From contig JAHHHI010000081.1 of the NCBI GenBank assembly GCA_019359435.1, forward strand, positions 21,082 to 85,081: 64,000 nt of DNA, read 5' to 3'. Of this stretch, positions 26,439 through 33,819 are shown piece after piece (position 1 is the first letter of the stretch; the number at the start of each line of letters is the position of its first letter). Source of the DNA: Kaiparowitsia implicata GSE-PSE-MK54-09C. Its GTDB lineage: Bacteria; Cyanobacteriota; Cyanobacteriia; Elainellales; Elainellaceae. The notes beneath the pieces are model-generated. The model saw nothing but the letters and a program-made list of their open reading frames with translations, was not told the origin of the DNA and did no database searches. Made by a program: the position numbers and the translations under genes.

Positions 26439-26455
26439 TGCAAGTACAGCTTGCA
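26439..26455. promoter_or_regulatory. Candidate operator 1 (TetR-fusion/desC)
   Basis: TGCAAGT-ACA-GCTTGCA: a 7-3-7 palindrome with six of seven pairs matching. Flanking AAA and TTT extend the symmetry to AAATGCAAG and CTTGCATTT (26436-26458). It has the same half-sites and spacing as the site at 26487, so both are likely bound by one dimeric regulator, most simply the divergent TetR-type protein. Confidence 0.65.
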
Positions 26456-26486
26456 TTTAAGATTTAAGAACTGTTAGACTCATTAT

Positions 26487-26503
26487 TGTAAGTCGCACTT
26501 GCA
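26487..26503. promoter_or_regulatory. Candidate operator 2 (TetR-fusion/desC)
   Basis: TGTAAGT-CGC-ACTTGCA: a 7-3-7 palindrome with six of seven pairs matching, centred 48 bp from operator 1. The right half is the exact complement of operator 1's left half. Confidence 0.65.
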
Positions 26504-26695
26504 CCACACTACTGTAGCGAGCGTTTAAGCAATCAAGTAGAGAATAAATCTAAAAGACTCGGGCTCAACAGTGTTATTGCTGTTTTTGCATCGCCCATCT
26601 CACCCCTACGAGTTTTCATTCTTATGTCTTTTGGTTTTTACTTCTGGTGGGTCAGGCGCAGTAGCATATGCAAGTGCATTCAGTGAGGAAGGTTT

Positions 26696-27571
26696 ATGGC
26701 TTTTGGTTCTGTTCCCTCTGCTTCTACAGGTGAGACAAAGCGCCCACCGCTCAGTCCGTATCATGTCTTCTTCTTTGCCATTTTTCACGTTCTGGCACTG
26801 ATGGCACCGTGGTTCTTCTCCTGGTCGGCACTGGGAGTAGCAATCTTCTTGCACTGGCTCACCGGCAGTATTGGGATTTGCATGAGCTACCACCGAATGC
26901 TGAGTCACCGGAGCTTTCACGTTCCTAAATGGTTGGAATATGTCCTGGTTACCATTGGCGCTCTCGCCGTAGAAGGCGGGCCAATCTTTTGGGTTGCTGG
27001 GCACCGGGTTCACCACGCCTTTACCGAAGATAACGAGAAAGACCCCTACTCGGCAAATCGTGGCTTTTGGTGGAGCCACATGCTATGGATGGTCTGCCCT
27101 CAGAAGCAAACCTTTAATAAAGAAGTGTACGAGCGCTATGCCCCTGAGCTTGCGCGCGACCCCTATTATCGGTGGTTAGATCGCAACTTTGGCCTATTGC
27201 AAGTGCCCTTAGGTCTGGCGTTGCTGGCTATCGGGGGTTGGTCTTGGGTAATTTACGGCATTTTCTTGAGAACGGTGCTGCTGTGGCATTGCACCTGGTT
27301 CATTAATTCGGCGACCCACATGTTTGGTTATCGCACATTTGACTCTGATGACAACTCTCGCAACCTCTGGTGGGCCGCAATTCTGGCCTACGGCGAAGGC
27401 TGGCACAATAATCACCACACATTCCCCAATGTGGCCCGTGCTGGCTACCAGTGGTGGGAGTTAGACACAACTTGGTGGGTGATTCGAACCTTGCAGGTGC
27501 TGGGTTTGGCAAAGCGTGTAGTGATGCCACCCGAGCAAGCGCGGGCAAAAATCCGCAAGTTTGCCTCATAG
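26696..27571 (+). CDS. desC: Acyl-lipid delta-9 desaturase
   Basis: A 291-residue integral membrane desaturase introducing the first double bond into fatty acyl chains, important for membrane fluidity. The three histidine boxes of the di-iron site are HRMLSH (66-71), HRVHH (103-107) and HNNHH (237-241). Hydrophobic segments flank them as in the family. The ATG at 26696 has GAGGAAGG just upstream. It is divergent from a TetR-type regulator with paired palindromes between, so regulation by that protein is likely. A hairpin with 10-bp arms follows the gene. Confidence 0.95.
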   Translation: MAFGSVPSASTGETKRPPLSPYHVFFFAIFHVLALMAPWFFSWSALGVAIFLHWLTGSIGICMSYHRMLSHRSFHVPKWLEYVLVTIGALAVEGGPIFWVAGHRVHHAFTEDNEKDPYSANRGFWWSHMLWMVCPQKQTFNKEVYERYAPELARDPYYRWLDRNFGLLQVPLGLALLAIGGWSWVIYGIFLRTVLLWHCTWFINSATHMFGYRTFDSDDNSRNLWWAAILAYGEGWHNNHHTFPNVARAGYQWWELDTTWWVIRTLQVLGLAKRVVMPPEQARAKIRKFAS

Positions 27572-27590
27572 CAGTAGCCTCGTAGTGGCC

Positions 27591-27631
27591 TTCCTTGTGG
27601 AACCCTGACAGAATTAAGAGTCCACAAGGAA
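27591..27631 (+). terminator. Hairpin after desC
   Basis: TTCCTTGTGG (27591-27600) and CCACAAGGAA (27622-27631) form a perfect 10-bp stem 20 bp after the desC stop. There is no T-run, so termination would be weak or rely on other factors; it may instead protect the transcript's 3' end. Confidence 0.5.
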
Positions 27632-27645
27632 AGTTGATCTGAACT

Positions 27646-27783
27646 AGGGGCTGTCATCAATTAGCCTCTGATATCCCAGAAATATCCCAGAAATCAACAG
27701 TCACAGCCCCTAGCCTGGTTTTTGGGTCGGGCGTGGTAACGCTCACAGCGTAAGGCGTTTAGTTGGAATTGATGACACGCCCT
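27646..27783 (+). mobile_element. MITE, TGTCATCAATT family, copy A
   Basis: A 138-bp non-coding element. Its ends AGGGGCTGTCATCAATT and (as complement) AGGGCGTGTCATCAATT form a 17-bp terminal inverted repeat with two mismatches. The whole sequence matches the inverse of the element at 62078-62204, apart from point changes and an extra tandem ATATCCCAGAA here. No transposase is encoded, so it would need one in trans; the ends remind me of IS5-superfamily elements. No clear target duplication is visible. Confidence 0.8.
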
Positions 27784-28163
27784 AAGACTCACTTAAGTGA
27801 ATGGCGTTTTAATAGTTTTAAATCGCCTAGGGCTCAATGGCTCCACCAGGTGAGGCGCTAGAGTCCTGAGCGACGCTGCTGAGTGATAGTGCTTGACGCG
27901 ATGGTTAGTATTTGCGTATTTCAAATCCTCTGCGACACAGAGGTGCTATGAATGCAGATTTATCCTAACTCTCTGAACAAGCGCAAAAAGAAGCAAAAAA
28001 TTTAGGCCGCTGCAAAAACCTGCAGCGGCCTAAATTTTTGCTTCTTTGGAGTCTTTTAGAAGCTTCTTAAAGGCACACTCTTTTCCCTTCTTTCCTTGAG
28101 TCACTCTCAGATTGAGTTAACTTGATTTGATATTACCCCCAAGTGTCTCGACTTAGATTGGGG
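27784..28163. other. Intergenic region between the MITE and the lipoprotein gene
   Basis: No gene is seen. It contains CCTCTG-CGACA-CAGAGG near 27939-27955 and the very long hairpin at 27987-28047, between convergent genes. Confidence 0.4.
27987..28047. terminator. Very long hairpin between convergent genes
   Basis: A stem of about 27 bp with a single bulge. The inner arms TTTAGGCCGCTGCA and TGCAGCGGCCTAAA are perfect; the outer arms are AAAGAAGCAAAAA and its complement TTTTTGCTTCTTT. The loop is AAAACC. A-rich and T-rich outer arms let it act as a terminator in both directions, for desC on the plus strand and the lipoprotein gene on the minus strand. Confidence 0.65.
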
Positions 28164-28667
28164 TTAATTGCCTGAGCTGATGCTAGGTGGCAGTACACGA
28201 TAGTGTTGCGCAATGAAGTAAAAAAATTTGAAATAATCGTCAATCTCTTGACTGGGCGATCGCCCCTCCCACACATACACCACATCATCTTGCACCAGCG
28301 TCAGCCGCATGCTGCTGACATCTGGGCGGATGTCTACCCGCAGTTGCCCCTGTAAGCCCTGCTCGGTCACAAAATTAGGCGTCATCGTCCCATCTCTAGC
28401 TGCAGCATCCAGCGGTAGCACCGCGCTGGACGAGTCCTGACTTGCCCAGCCGACAATCGTTACTTCTGAGCTGTAGGGTGCGTTAAACCGCTGCCCATCT
28501 TGATTTGCCACTAAGGGCGCAGAAACCCAGTCGCTCGGGTGAAGAAACTCAAATCCATAGCGCTCATTGCGATAGGTTTCCCAATCGGGCGATCGCCCAA
28601 CTCCACTTGGCGTGCAGGCCGCCAACCCCAGCATCACCAGTCCCATGCATCGACCTATCCAACCCAT
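28164..28667 (-). CDS. Putative lipoprotein
   Basis: A 167-residue exported protein. A short signal sequence (GWIGRCMGLVMLGLAAC) ends in the lipobox LAAC at about residue 18. The mature part starts WETYRNERYGFEFLHPSDW, a motif seen in PsbP-like and related small extracytoplasmic domains where a Tyr-Gly-Phe strand precedes HPSDW. I call no function. It is convergent with desC. No linked gene suggests a role. Confidence 0.75.
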   Translation of the reverse strand: MGWIGRCMGLVMLGLAACTPSGVGRSPDWETYRNERYGFEFLHPSDWVSAPLVANQDGQRFNAPYSSEVTIVGWASQDSSSAVLPLDAAARDGTMTPNFVTEQGLQGQLRVDIRPDVSSMRLTLVQDDVVYVWEGRSPSQEIDDYFKFFYFIAQHYRVLPPSISSGN

Positions 28668-29139
28668 AGTGCAACCGCATTGTTGTCAGCAACGTTACAA
28701 TCCGCGTCCGCGCCCTGATCATGAGTCCTCATGGAGAGCCTGCACCCTCCTGAAGATGCTGAATAATTACTCAGATGCATTGTCCTAAAGCATCACTGAT
28801 GAACGGCCTATCCCTGTTCAGCCCATCCTCCGATCTCTTTCAGCAGATCCAGCCCAATAGCCTCACTTCAGTTTTAGCGTGTTGCGAGCAAACCTCAGCA
28901 CAGACCACTGAGCACAGGGGTTTCAACCCAACGACAACAAGAGGCTTCAGCACTCAGAGAATTGTCCCCTTACACCCCTAACGTAACGCCTTGGCTCAAT
29001 CGCTGAGGACAGATGAGGACAGACAAGACGTAAAGCAATGTAACGAAAATGCCGTCGTAGTGGCATGCTGTCTTGACAGCCCTAGAGCAGCCGACTATCG
29101 TAAACAGACATACCCGGGTATTCGTTGTGTAATCGTTCT
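28668..29139. other. Intergenic gap of about 470 bp
   Basis: Short frames at 28775-28981 and 28991-29215 lack family character and ribosome-binding sites. Nothing else is recognised. Confidence 0.4.
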
Positions 29140-29484
29140 ATGCAAGACAAGCAAAAGGTCACGCTATATCTCCCACCAGATTTGCACCGCAAGCTCAAGA
29201 TTGCGGCAGCAGTAGACGCTGAACCCATGTCGGCGATCGCCCAGAAAGCCATCGGTTTCTATCTAGATAATCCTGAAGTGGTAGATTCCATGGATGGATT
29301 CCATGGTCATACTCACCAGGTCTATTCTTGCCCCGATTGCAGCTCATCCTACGTGATTCGGGATGGAGAACTTCAGCCCATTGCTAAACAGTCCGCAATT
29401 TTGGACGATGCTGAGCTTCCGAGTCATTCGGTTTCCTCTGATACGGACTATTCTGGTGAGCAAGAGTTAGTACTTAGCAAGTAG
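29140..29484 (+). CDS. Ribbon-helix-helix protein upstream of ycf46
   Basis: A 114-residue protein. Residues 5-45 (KVTLYLPPDLHRKLKIAAA followed by MSAIAQKAIGFYL) look like a CopG-type ribbon-helix-helix DNA-binding unit. A CPDC pair follows at residues 64-67 and the tail is acidic. The gene lies 114 bp before the Ycf46 ATPase gene on the same strand. In Synechocystis the slr0373-slr0374-slr0376 stress-responsive operon has a small protein gene before the Ycf46 homologue; this may be the equivalent, an inference from order. The ATG at 29140 gives a start close to the ribbon strand; one at 29125 adds five residues. Confidence 0.75.
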   Translation: MQDKQKVTLYLPPDLHRKLKIAAAVDAEPMSAIAQKAIGFYLDNPEVVDSMDGFHGHTHQVYSCPDCSSSYVIRDGELQPIAKQSAILDDAELPSHSVSSDTDYSGEQELVLSK

Positions 29485-29598
29485 TAGTTAGCTAGACATG
29501 ATTCGATAATTTCTGAGCATTGATGACTAATTATCATTTTGCTTGGCCCATCGGCCCCTTGTTCGCTTAGTCCGCCTCATCTTTAGGATCTGACGATT

Positions 29599-31107
29599 AT
29601 GAAAGAGGAATTAAGCATACTGATACAGGCGCAATATCCTCTGATCTACCTCGTAACATCTGAGGAGGAGCGAGCAGAGCAGGCAGTCGCCAGCATTGCC
29701 CAGGTTAAGCCCAATCGGCGTGTGTTTTTGTGGACTGTGACCCATGGCATTGTTGAATATGGTCAGCCTCGCAATGTCACTCAGCACAACACCGTCTCTC
29801 CAGAAGCTGCAATAGAGTGGGTGGTGCGTCAGAAAGAACCCGGCATTTTTGTGTTTAAGGATCTGCACCCGTTTATCGACTCCCCTGCGGTTACACGCTG
29901 GCTCAGAGATGCGATCGCCGGCTTCAAAGAGGCGCAAAAGACCATCGTTCTCATGTCGCCAGTGCAGAACATTCCCATCGAGCTAGAGAAAGAAGTTGTA
30001 GTGCTCGACTTTCCACTGCCCAACATGGCAGAGTTGAACGAAGTGCTCACGCAGCAGCTTGAGATCACTCGCAGCCGCCGCATTACGACAGAAACCCGCG
30101 AAAAGCTGCTCAAAGCGACCCTTGGCCTAACTCACGATGAAGCCGAGAAGGTATATCGCAAAGCCTACGTCACAGCGAATCGGCTGACCGAAGAAGAAGT
30201 TGACATTGTTCTGTCAGAAAAGAAGCAGCTCATCCGCCGCAACGGAATTCTCGAATTCATCGAAGAAGATGAAACTCTAGATTCTATTGGTGGGCTTGAA
30301 GAACTCAAGCACTGGCTGCATCAGCGCTCCAACGCCTTTACCGAACGGGCCCGAGAATATGGTCTGCCCCAGCCCAAGGGGATGTTGATTCTAGGCGTTC
30401 CGGGTTGTGGCAAGTCGTTGATTGCCAAAACTACCTCACGCCTATGGGGCTTGCCGCTGCTGCGATTGGACATGGGTAGAGTGTACGACGGCTCGATGGT
30501 GGGGCGCTCAGAGGCGAATCTCCGAAATGCTCTGAAGACCGCAGAGTCTATCTCTCCAGCTATTCTATTTATTGACGAAATTGACAAGGCGTTCGCTGGG
30601 ACATCGGGTTCTGCTGACTCTGATGGGGGGACATCCAGCCGCATTTTTGGTTCGTTTCTCACCTGGATGCAGGAAAAATCTTCCCCGGTGTTTGTGATGG
30701 CAACTGCCAACCGGGTTGAGCGGCTGCCGGGAGAGTTTTTGCGGAAGGGGCGTTTCGACGAGATCTTCTTTGTTGACTTGCCAAATCCGCAAGAGCGCAC
30801 CGAAATTTTCAGAATTCACCTGACGAAGCGCCGGACGGACATTACCCGCTTCGACCTAGAACAACTGGTGAGTATCTGTGATGGTTTTTCTGGAGCAGAG
30901 ATTGAGCAGGCGATAATCGCTGCGATGTATGAAGCGTTTGCCCAAGATCGTGAATTTACGCAACTCGATATTATTGCGGCGATCAAGGCGACCATGCCTC
31001 TCTCCAAGACGATGAGCGAACAGGTCACGGCCCTGCGCGATTGGGCCCGGCAACGTGCGAGACCTGCCGCCGCCTCCGTCGCTGAGTATCAGCGAATGGA
31101 GTTTTAA
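29599..31107 (+). CDS. ycf46: Ycf46-family AAA ATPase
   Basis: A soluble 502-residue AAA protein. A degenerate N-terminal P-loop-like domain (LIYLVTSEEERAEQAV, FKDLHPFID) precedes the active AAA module with Walker A GVPGCGKS (266-273), Walker B ILFIDEID (322-329) and the arginine-finger region FLRKGRFDEIFF. This is Ycf46, encoded in some red-algal plastids and in cyanobacteria, where the Synechocystis homologue slr0374 has been linked to inorganic-carbon and stress responses. The ATG at 29599 follows AGGATC. A DUF1257 gene lies 163 bp downstream. Confidence 0.93.
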   Translation: MKEELSILIQAQYPLIYLVTSEEERAEQAVASIAQVKPNRRVFLWTVTHGIVEYGQPRNVTQHNTVSPEAAIEWVVRQKEPGIFVFKDLHPFIDSPAVTRWLRDAIAGFKEAQKTIVLMSPVQNIPIELEKEVVVLDFPLPNMAELNEVLTQQLEITRSRRITTETREKLLKATLGLTHDEAEKVYRKAYVTANRLTEEEVDIVLSEKKQLIRRNGILEFIEEDETLDSIGGLEELKHWLHQRSNAFTERAREYGLPQPKGMLILGVPGCGKSLIAKTTSRLWGLPLLRLDMGRVYDGSMVGRSEANLRNALKTAESISPAILFIDEIDKAFAGTSGSADSDGGTSSRIFGSFLTWMQEKSSPVFVMATANRVERLPGEFLRKGRFDEIFFVDLPNPQERTEIFRIHLTKRRTDITRFDLEQLVSICDGFSGAEIEQAIIAAMYEAFAQDREFTQLDIIAAIKATMPLSKTMSEQVTALRDWARQRARPAAASVAEYQRMEF

Positions 31108-31270
31108 CAGGCTTTCACTCCTGCTCCCAACAGGAGGAAAGGCTAGCGATGAGCTAGCAGTTTAAGAAACCGATGCCGTCTCTGTTTGCCCTCCAAAGGT
31201 TAGATTGGGCGGTTCACTAATCCCTAAACGTTGTTGTTTCTCTCAGTTTCCCTACAGGAGGAAATCCCAA

Positions 31271-31624
31271 ATGTCTCACTTTAGCACTCTGCGCACCAAA
31301 ATCACCGATGCTGAGATCCTAAAGTCGTCTCTGCGCGACCTGGGTATTTCGGTAAAAACTGAAGCAGATGTTCGCGGCTATAACGGTCAGCGCGTTCGCT
31401 CTGACATCGTAGCTGTGCTCGAAGGCGAATATGACCTAGGTTGGTCTCGCAACGCTGATGGTTCGTTCGACTTGATTGCTGATCTCTGGGGTGTTGCCAA
31501 GAAGCACAACCAGACTGAGCTAATCAATTCCATCAACCAGAAGTATGCGGTGAACAAGACCTTGGCCGAAGTAAAGCGCCCCGGTCTGCAAAATGCAAAC
31601 GTGAAATTGGTGCTGCAGAAGTAG
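31271..31624 (+). CDS. DUF1257 (Ycf35) family protein
   Basis: A soluble 117-residue protein. It starts SHFSTLRTKITDAEILKSSL and contains LGISVKTEADVRGYNGQ and YDLGWSRNADGSFDLIADLWG, the signature of DUF1257, which includes plastid Ycf35. The function is unknown. The start is fixed by AGGAGGAAA about eight bases before the ATG at 31271. It follows the Ycf46 gene on the same strand; both families co-occur in plastids and cyanobacteria and appear to form one stress-related unit. Confidence 0.92.
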   Translation: MSHFSTLRTKITDAEILKSSLRDLGISVKTEADVRGYNGQRVRSDIVAVLEGEYDLGWSRNADGSFDLIADLWGVAKKHNQTELINSINQKYAVNKTLAEVKRPGLQNANVKLVLQK

Positions 31625-31792
31625 TTCCTCTGAGCGTTCCCAATTAGCGGGTTGGCCTCTAGCGGGGTCAACCCGCTTTTTGCACGGGGTGGGCATTTGG
31701 TGAGCGGGATGCTGTGCGTTCTCGCAGTTGGGGGGAGAGTCAGCCATGCCCTTTTGAGGTATGGTCGAAGGCGAAGGGCTGAGGCACGTGTG

Positions 31793-32668
31793 ATGGGGCG
31801 GTTTTCTGAAAGCCAGTTAGAGCAAATGCGCCAGCTCTTGGTCGGGTGCGGGCAGCAAGCTCGTGAAATGGGTGCTGTTCCATTTGAGGTATTTGAAAAA
31901 GCTAAAAATGATTTTGTCACTGCGGTTGATCAGGCGTTGGATGCACGCATCTCAGTAGCGCTGGCAGAGTGGTTTCCGGGAGATGCGGTGATTTCGGAGG
32001 AGAATTCGAGGTCGTTTGGCTTATTTTCTACCGCAGCGCCCCTCCTATGGCTGATTGACCCAATTGATGGCACTGATGACTTTATTCAGCGGCGTCCGTC
32101 CTATTCCACCTTGGTGGGGCTGCTTGATCACTTTGAGCCGGTGGCTGGCTGGGTAGGGGCTCCGGCGGTCGATCAGCTCTATTTTGGCGGGAAAGAGTTT
32201 GGCGTGTTTGAGGCTGCGGGCGATCGCCCCTTGACCCCACTGCAACAACCGACGTTGCCCAGCCTCAATGAGGCTTGCACTATCTTGATCGGCGGAAAGG
32301 ACTACCAGCACTATGGTCAGGCGATCGCCCAGCACATTCCCCCATCGATTGCTCCAGCGCAGTTTCACACCGTTGGTAGCTTTGGCATCAAAGTCATGGA
32401 CGTGGTGCTAGGCCGAGCCGGTCTGTATGTGTATCTAAACCGCCGAGTCAAACTGTGGGATACCACTGGTCCGGTGGCGATCGCCCGTGCCGCAGGTCTA
32501 ATCTGCTGCGATTTGGAAGGGGCACCGCTGCAGTTTAGCCCCGACGTGATTCAGCCCGATAGCCTGAGCCATCAGCAGCCCATTCTGATTGGGTGGCCCC
32601 AATATATTGAAACGCTGCGATCGCCCATCCAGCAGGCTGTTCACTCGATTGATTCTGCCCAGGGTTAG
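31793..32668 (+). CDS. Inositol monophosphatase family protein
   Basis: A soluble 291-residue phosphatase. The metal-binding motifs are ISEEN (as VISEENSRS), LWLIDPIDGTDDFIQ and the C-terminal VKLWDTTGPVAIARAAG. Members act on inositol monophosphate, fructose bisphosphate or 3'-phosphoadenosine 5'-phosphate; the DPIDGT motif alone does not separate them. I chose ATG 31793, since the 47 upstream codons in frame look non-coding and the next family helix starts with SESQLEQMRQLL. It is 168 bp after the DUF1257 gene, same strand. Confidence 0.9.
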   Translation: MGRFSESQLEQMRQLLVGCGQQAREMGAVPFEVFEKAKNDFVTAVDQALDARISVALAEWFPGDAVISEENSRSFGLFSTAAPLLWLIDPIDGTDDFIQRRPSYSTLVGLLDHFEPVAGWVGAPAVDQLYFGGKEFGVFEAAGDRPLTPLQQPTLPSLNEACTILIGGKDYQHYGQAIAQHIPPSIAPAQFHTVGSFGIKVMDVVLGRAGLYVYLNRRVKLWDTTGPVAIARAAGLICCDLEGAPLQFSPDVIQPDSLSHQQPILIGWPQYIETLRSPIQQAVHSIDSAQG

Positions 32669-32962
32669 CCCGTCGAAGCGCGTAGAGCCCATGATATTCT
32701 TAGCGTTAAACGTCTGTCGCCATACCCGCACAGTACAGGGCTAACAGAGGTTAGACGGGCCCCTCTCTGAGGAATTTTTCGAGAAATCTGGGTATTCTAA
32801 GGGCATCAAACCGTTTATCAGGCTACTGTTCGCATCGTCTCCATCCATCCCAACTGTCATTGAGTCTTTGTGGCCGCTGCACGCTAACGTCGCGCAAGGA
32901 CTCCAGTCCAAACATGAATACTTAGTGAAACCCTGTTCCCTTTCAACCCTACGGCGCTCTTC

Positions 32963-33646
32963 ATGCAAACCATCGCATTTAGTGAACTCTTTCCTCTCTT
33001 CAACTCCGCTAGTCCCGAGACGCTGGAGTGGGTGATGACGAACGCGGTAGAGCACGACTATCCTGCCGGACGTGCCGTGCTCATGGAGGATGCCTGGGGC
33101 AACGCCGTTTACTTTATTGAATCAGGCTGGGTGAAGGTGCGCCGCCACGCAGGAGAATCGGTCGTGACGCTAGCGGTGCTGGGTAAGGGCGATTTCTTTG
33201 GTGAAATGGCGATATTGGATGAGTCGCCTCGCTCTACTGATGTGGTTGCGCTGTCATCTGTGAAGCTGTTCAGCATTTCGGCCCAGCGGTTCATCCAAAC
33301 CCTGTTTAAGGATTCGCAACTGCACCACCGCATGCTGCAACTGATGGTGCGACGCCTTCGGCAAACCAACTTTCGCTTTCAACTGCGCCGCCAGCCGCCT
33401 GCCATTAAGCTGGCAAACGTGCTGGTGTCAATGGCAGAAAACTATGGGCAGCGCAAGGCCAAGTCCATTGAGATTTTCAATATTCCCATGAAAGACTTGG
33501 CGGATGTGAGCGACATCACCCCCGAAGAAGCCACCAAAATCATGGAGAAGTTAGATAGCAAAGGCTGGATTCGCATCGACCCTGCCAACCATGTGGTGGA
33601 TTTGGTGAACCTGCGTCAATTGGCGCATCTAGCCGGGCGAATTTAG
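32963..33646 (+). CDS. Crp/Fnr family transcriptional regulator
   Basis: A 227-residue regulator. Residues 15-130 form a cyclic-nucleotide-binding-type beta barrel (YPAGRAVLMEDAWGNAVYFIESG, here cited by its parts PAGRAVLMED and GDFFGEMAILDESPRS). The C-terminal helix-turn-helix is IPMKDLADVSDITPEEATKI. The phosphate-binding cassette GEMAILDESPRS is close to the cAMP-type consensus (GExxL...RxA) but ends RST, so the ligand is uncertain. It is not NtcA-like in its recognition helix. No binding site was identified. It stands alone, with 294 bp of non-coding DNA upstream. Confidence 0.9.
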   Translation: MQTIAFSELFPLFNSASPETLEWVMTNAVEHDYPAGRAVLMEDAWGNAVYFIESGWVKVRRHAGESVVTLAVLGKGDFFGEMAILDESPRSTDVVALSSVKLFSISAQRFIQTLFKDSQLHHRMLQLMVRRLRQTNFRFQLRRQPPAIKLANVLVSMAENYGQRKAKSIEIFNIPMKDLADVSDITPEEATKIMEKLDSKGWIRIDPANHVVDLVNLRQLAHLAGRI

Positions 33647-33819
33647 TGGCTGTGGTGCCTCTGTGGTGCATCTGACTGAGGGCGATCGCCCCTAGCCCCA
33701 TCAACAGCATCCAGCAGATCAATTGAAAATTATCTATAATCCAGATTCGATCCTCTGCCGACTTCCTACAGGTATCGGAACGGCTGGGGATAAACGTTCT
33801 GTCGAATCATGGTGGGTTT

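Larger units (their letters stand above)
26362..26695. promoter_or_regulatory. Divergent regulatory region between the TetR-fusion gene and desC
   Basis: This 334-bp region carries the promoters of both genes. Besides the two palindromes listed separately, it has a short repeat of GGAAACTAT near 26366-26391. GAGGAAGG at 26684-26691 is the desC ribosome-binding site. Confidence 0.6.
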
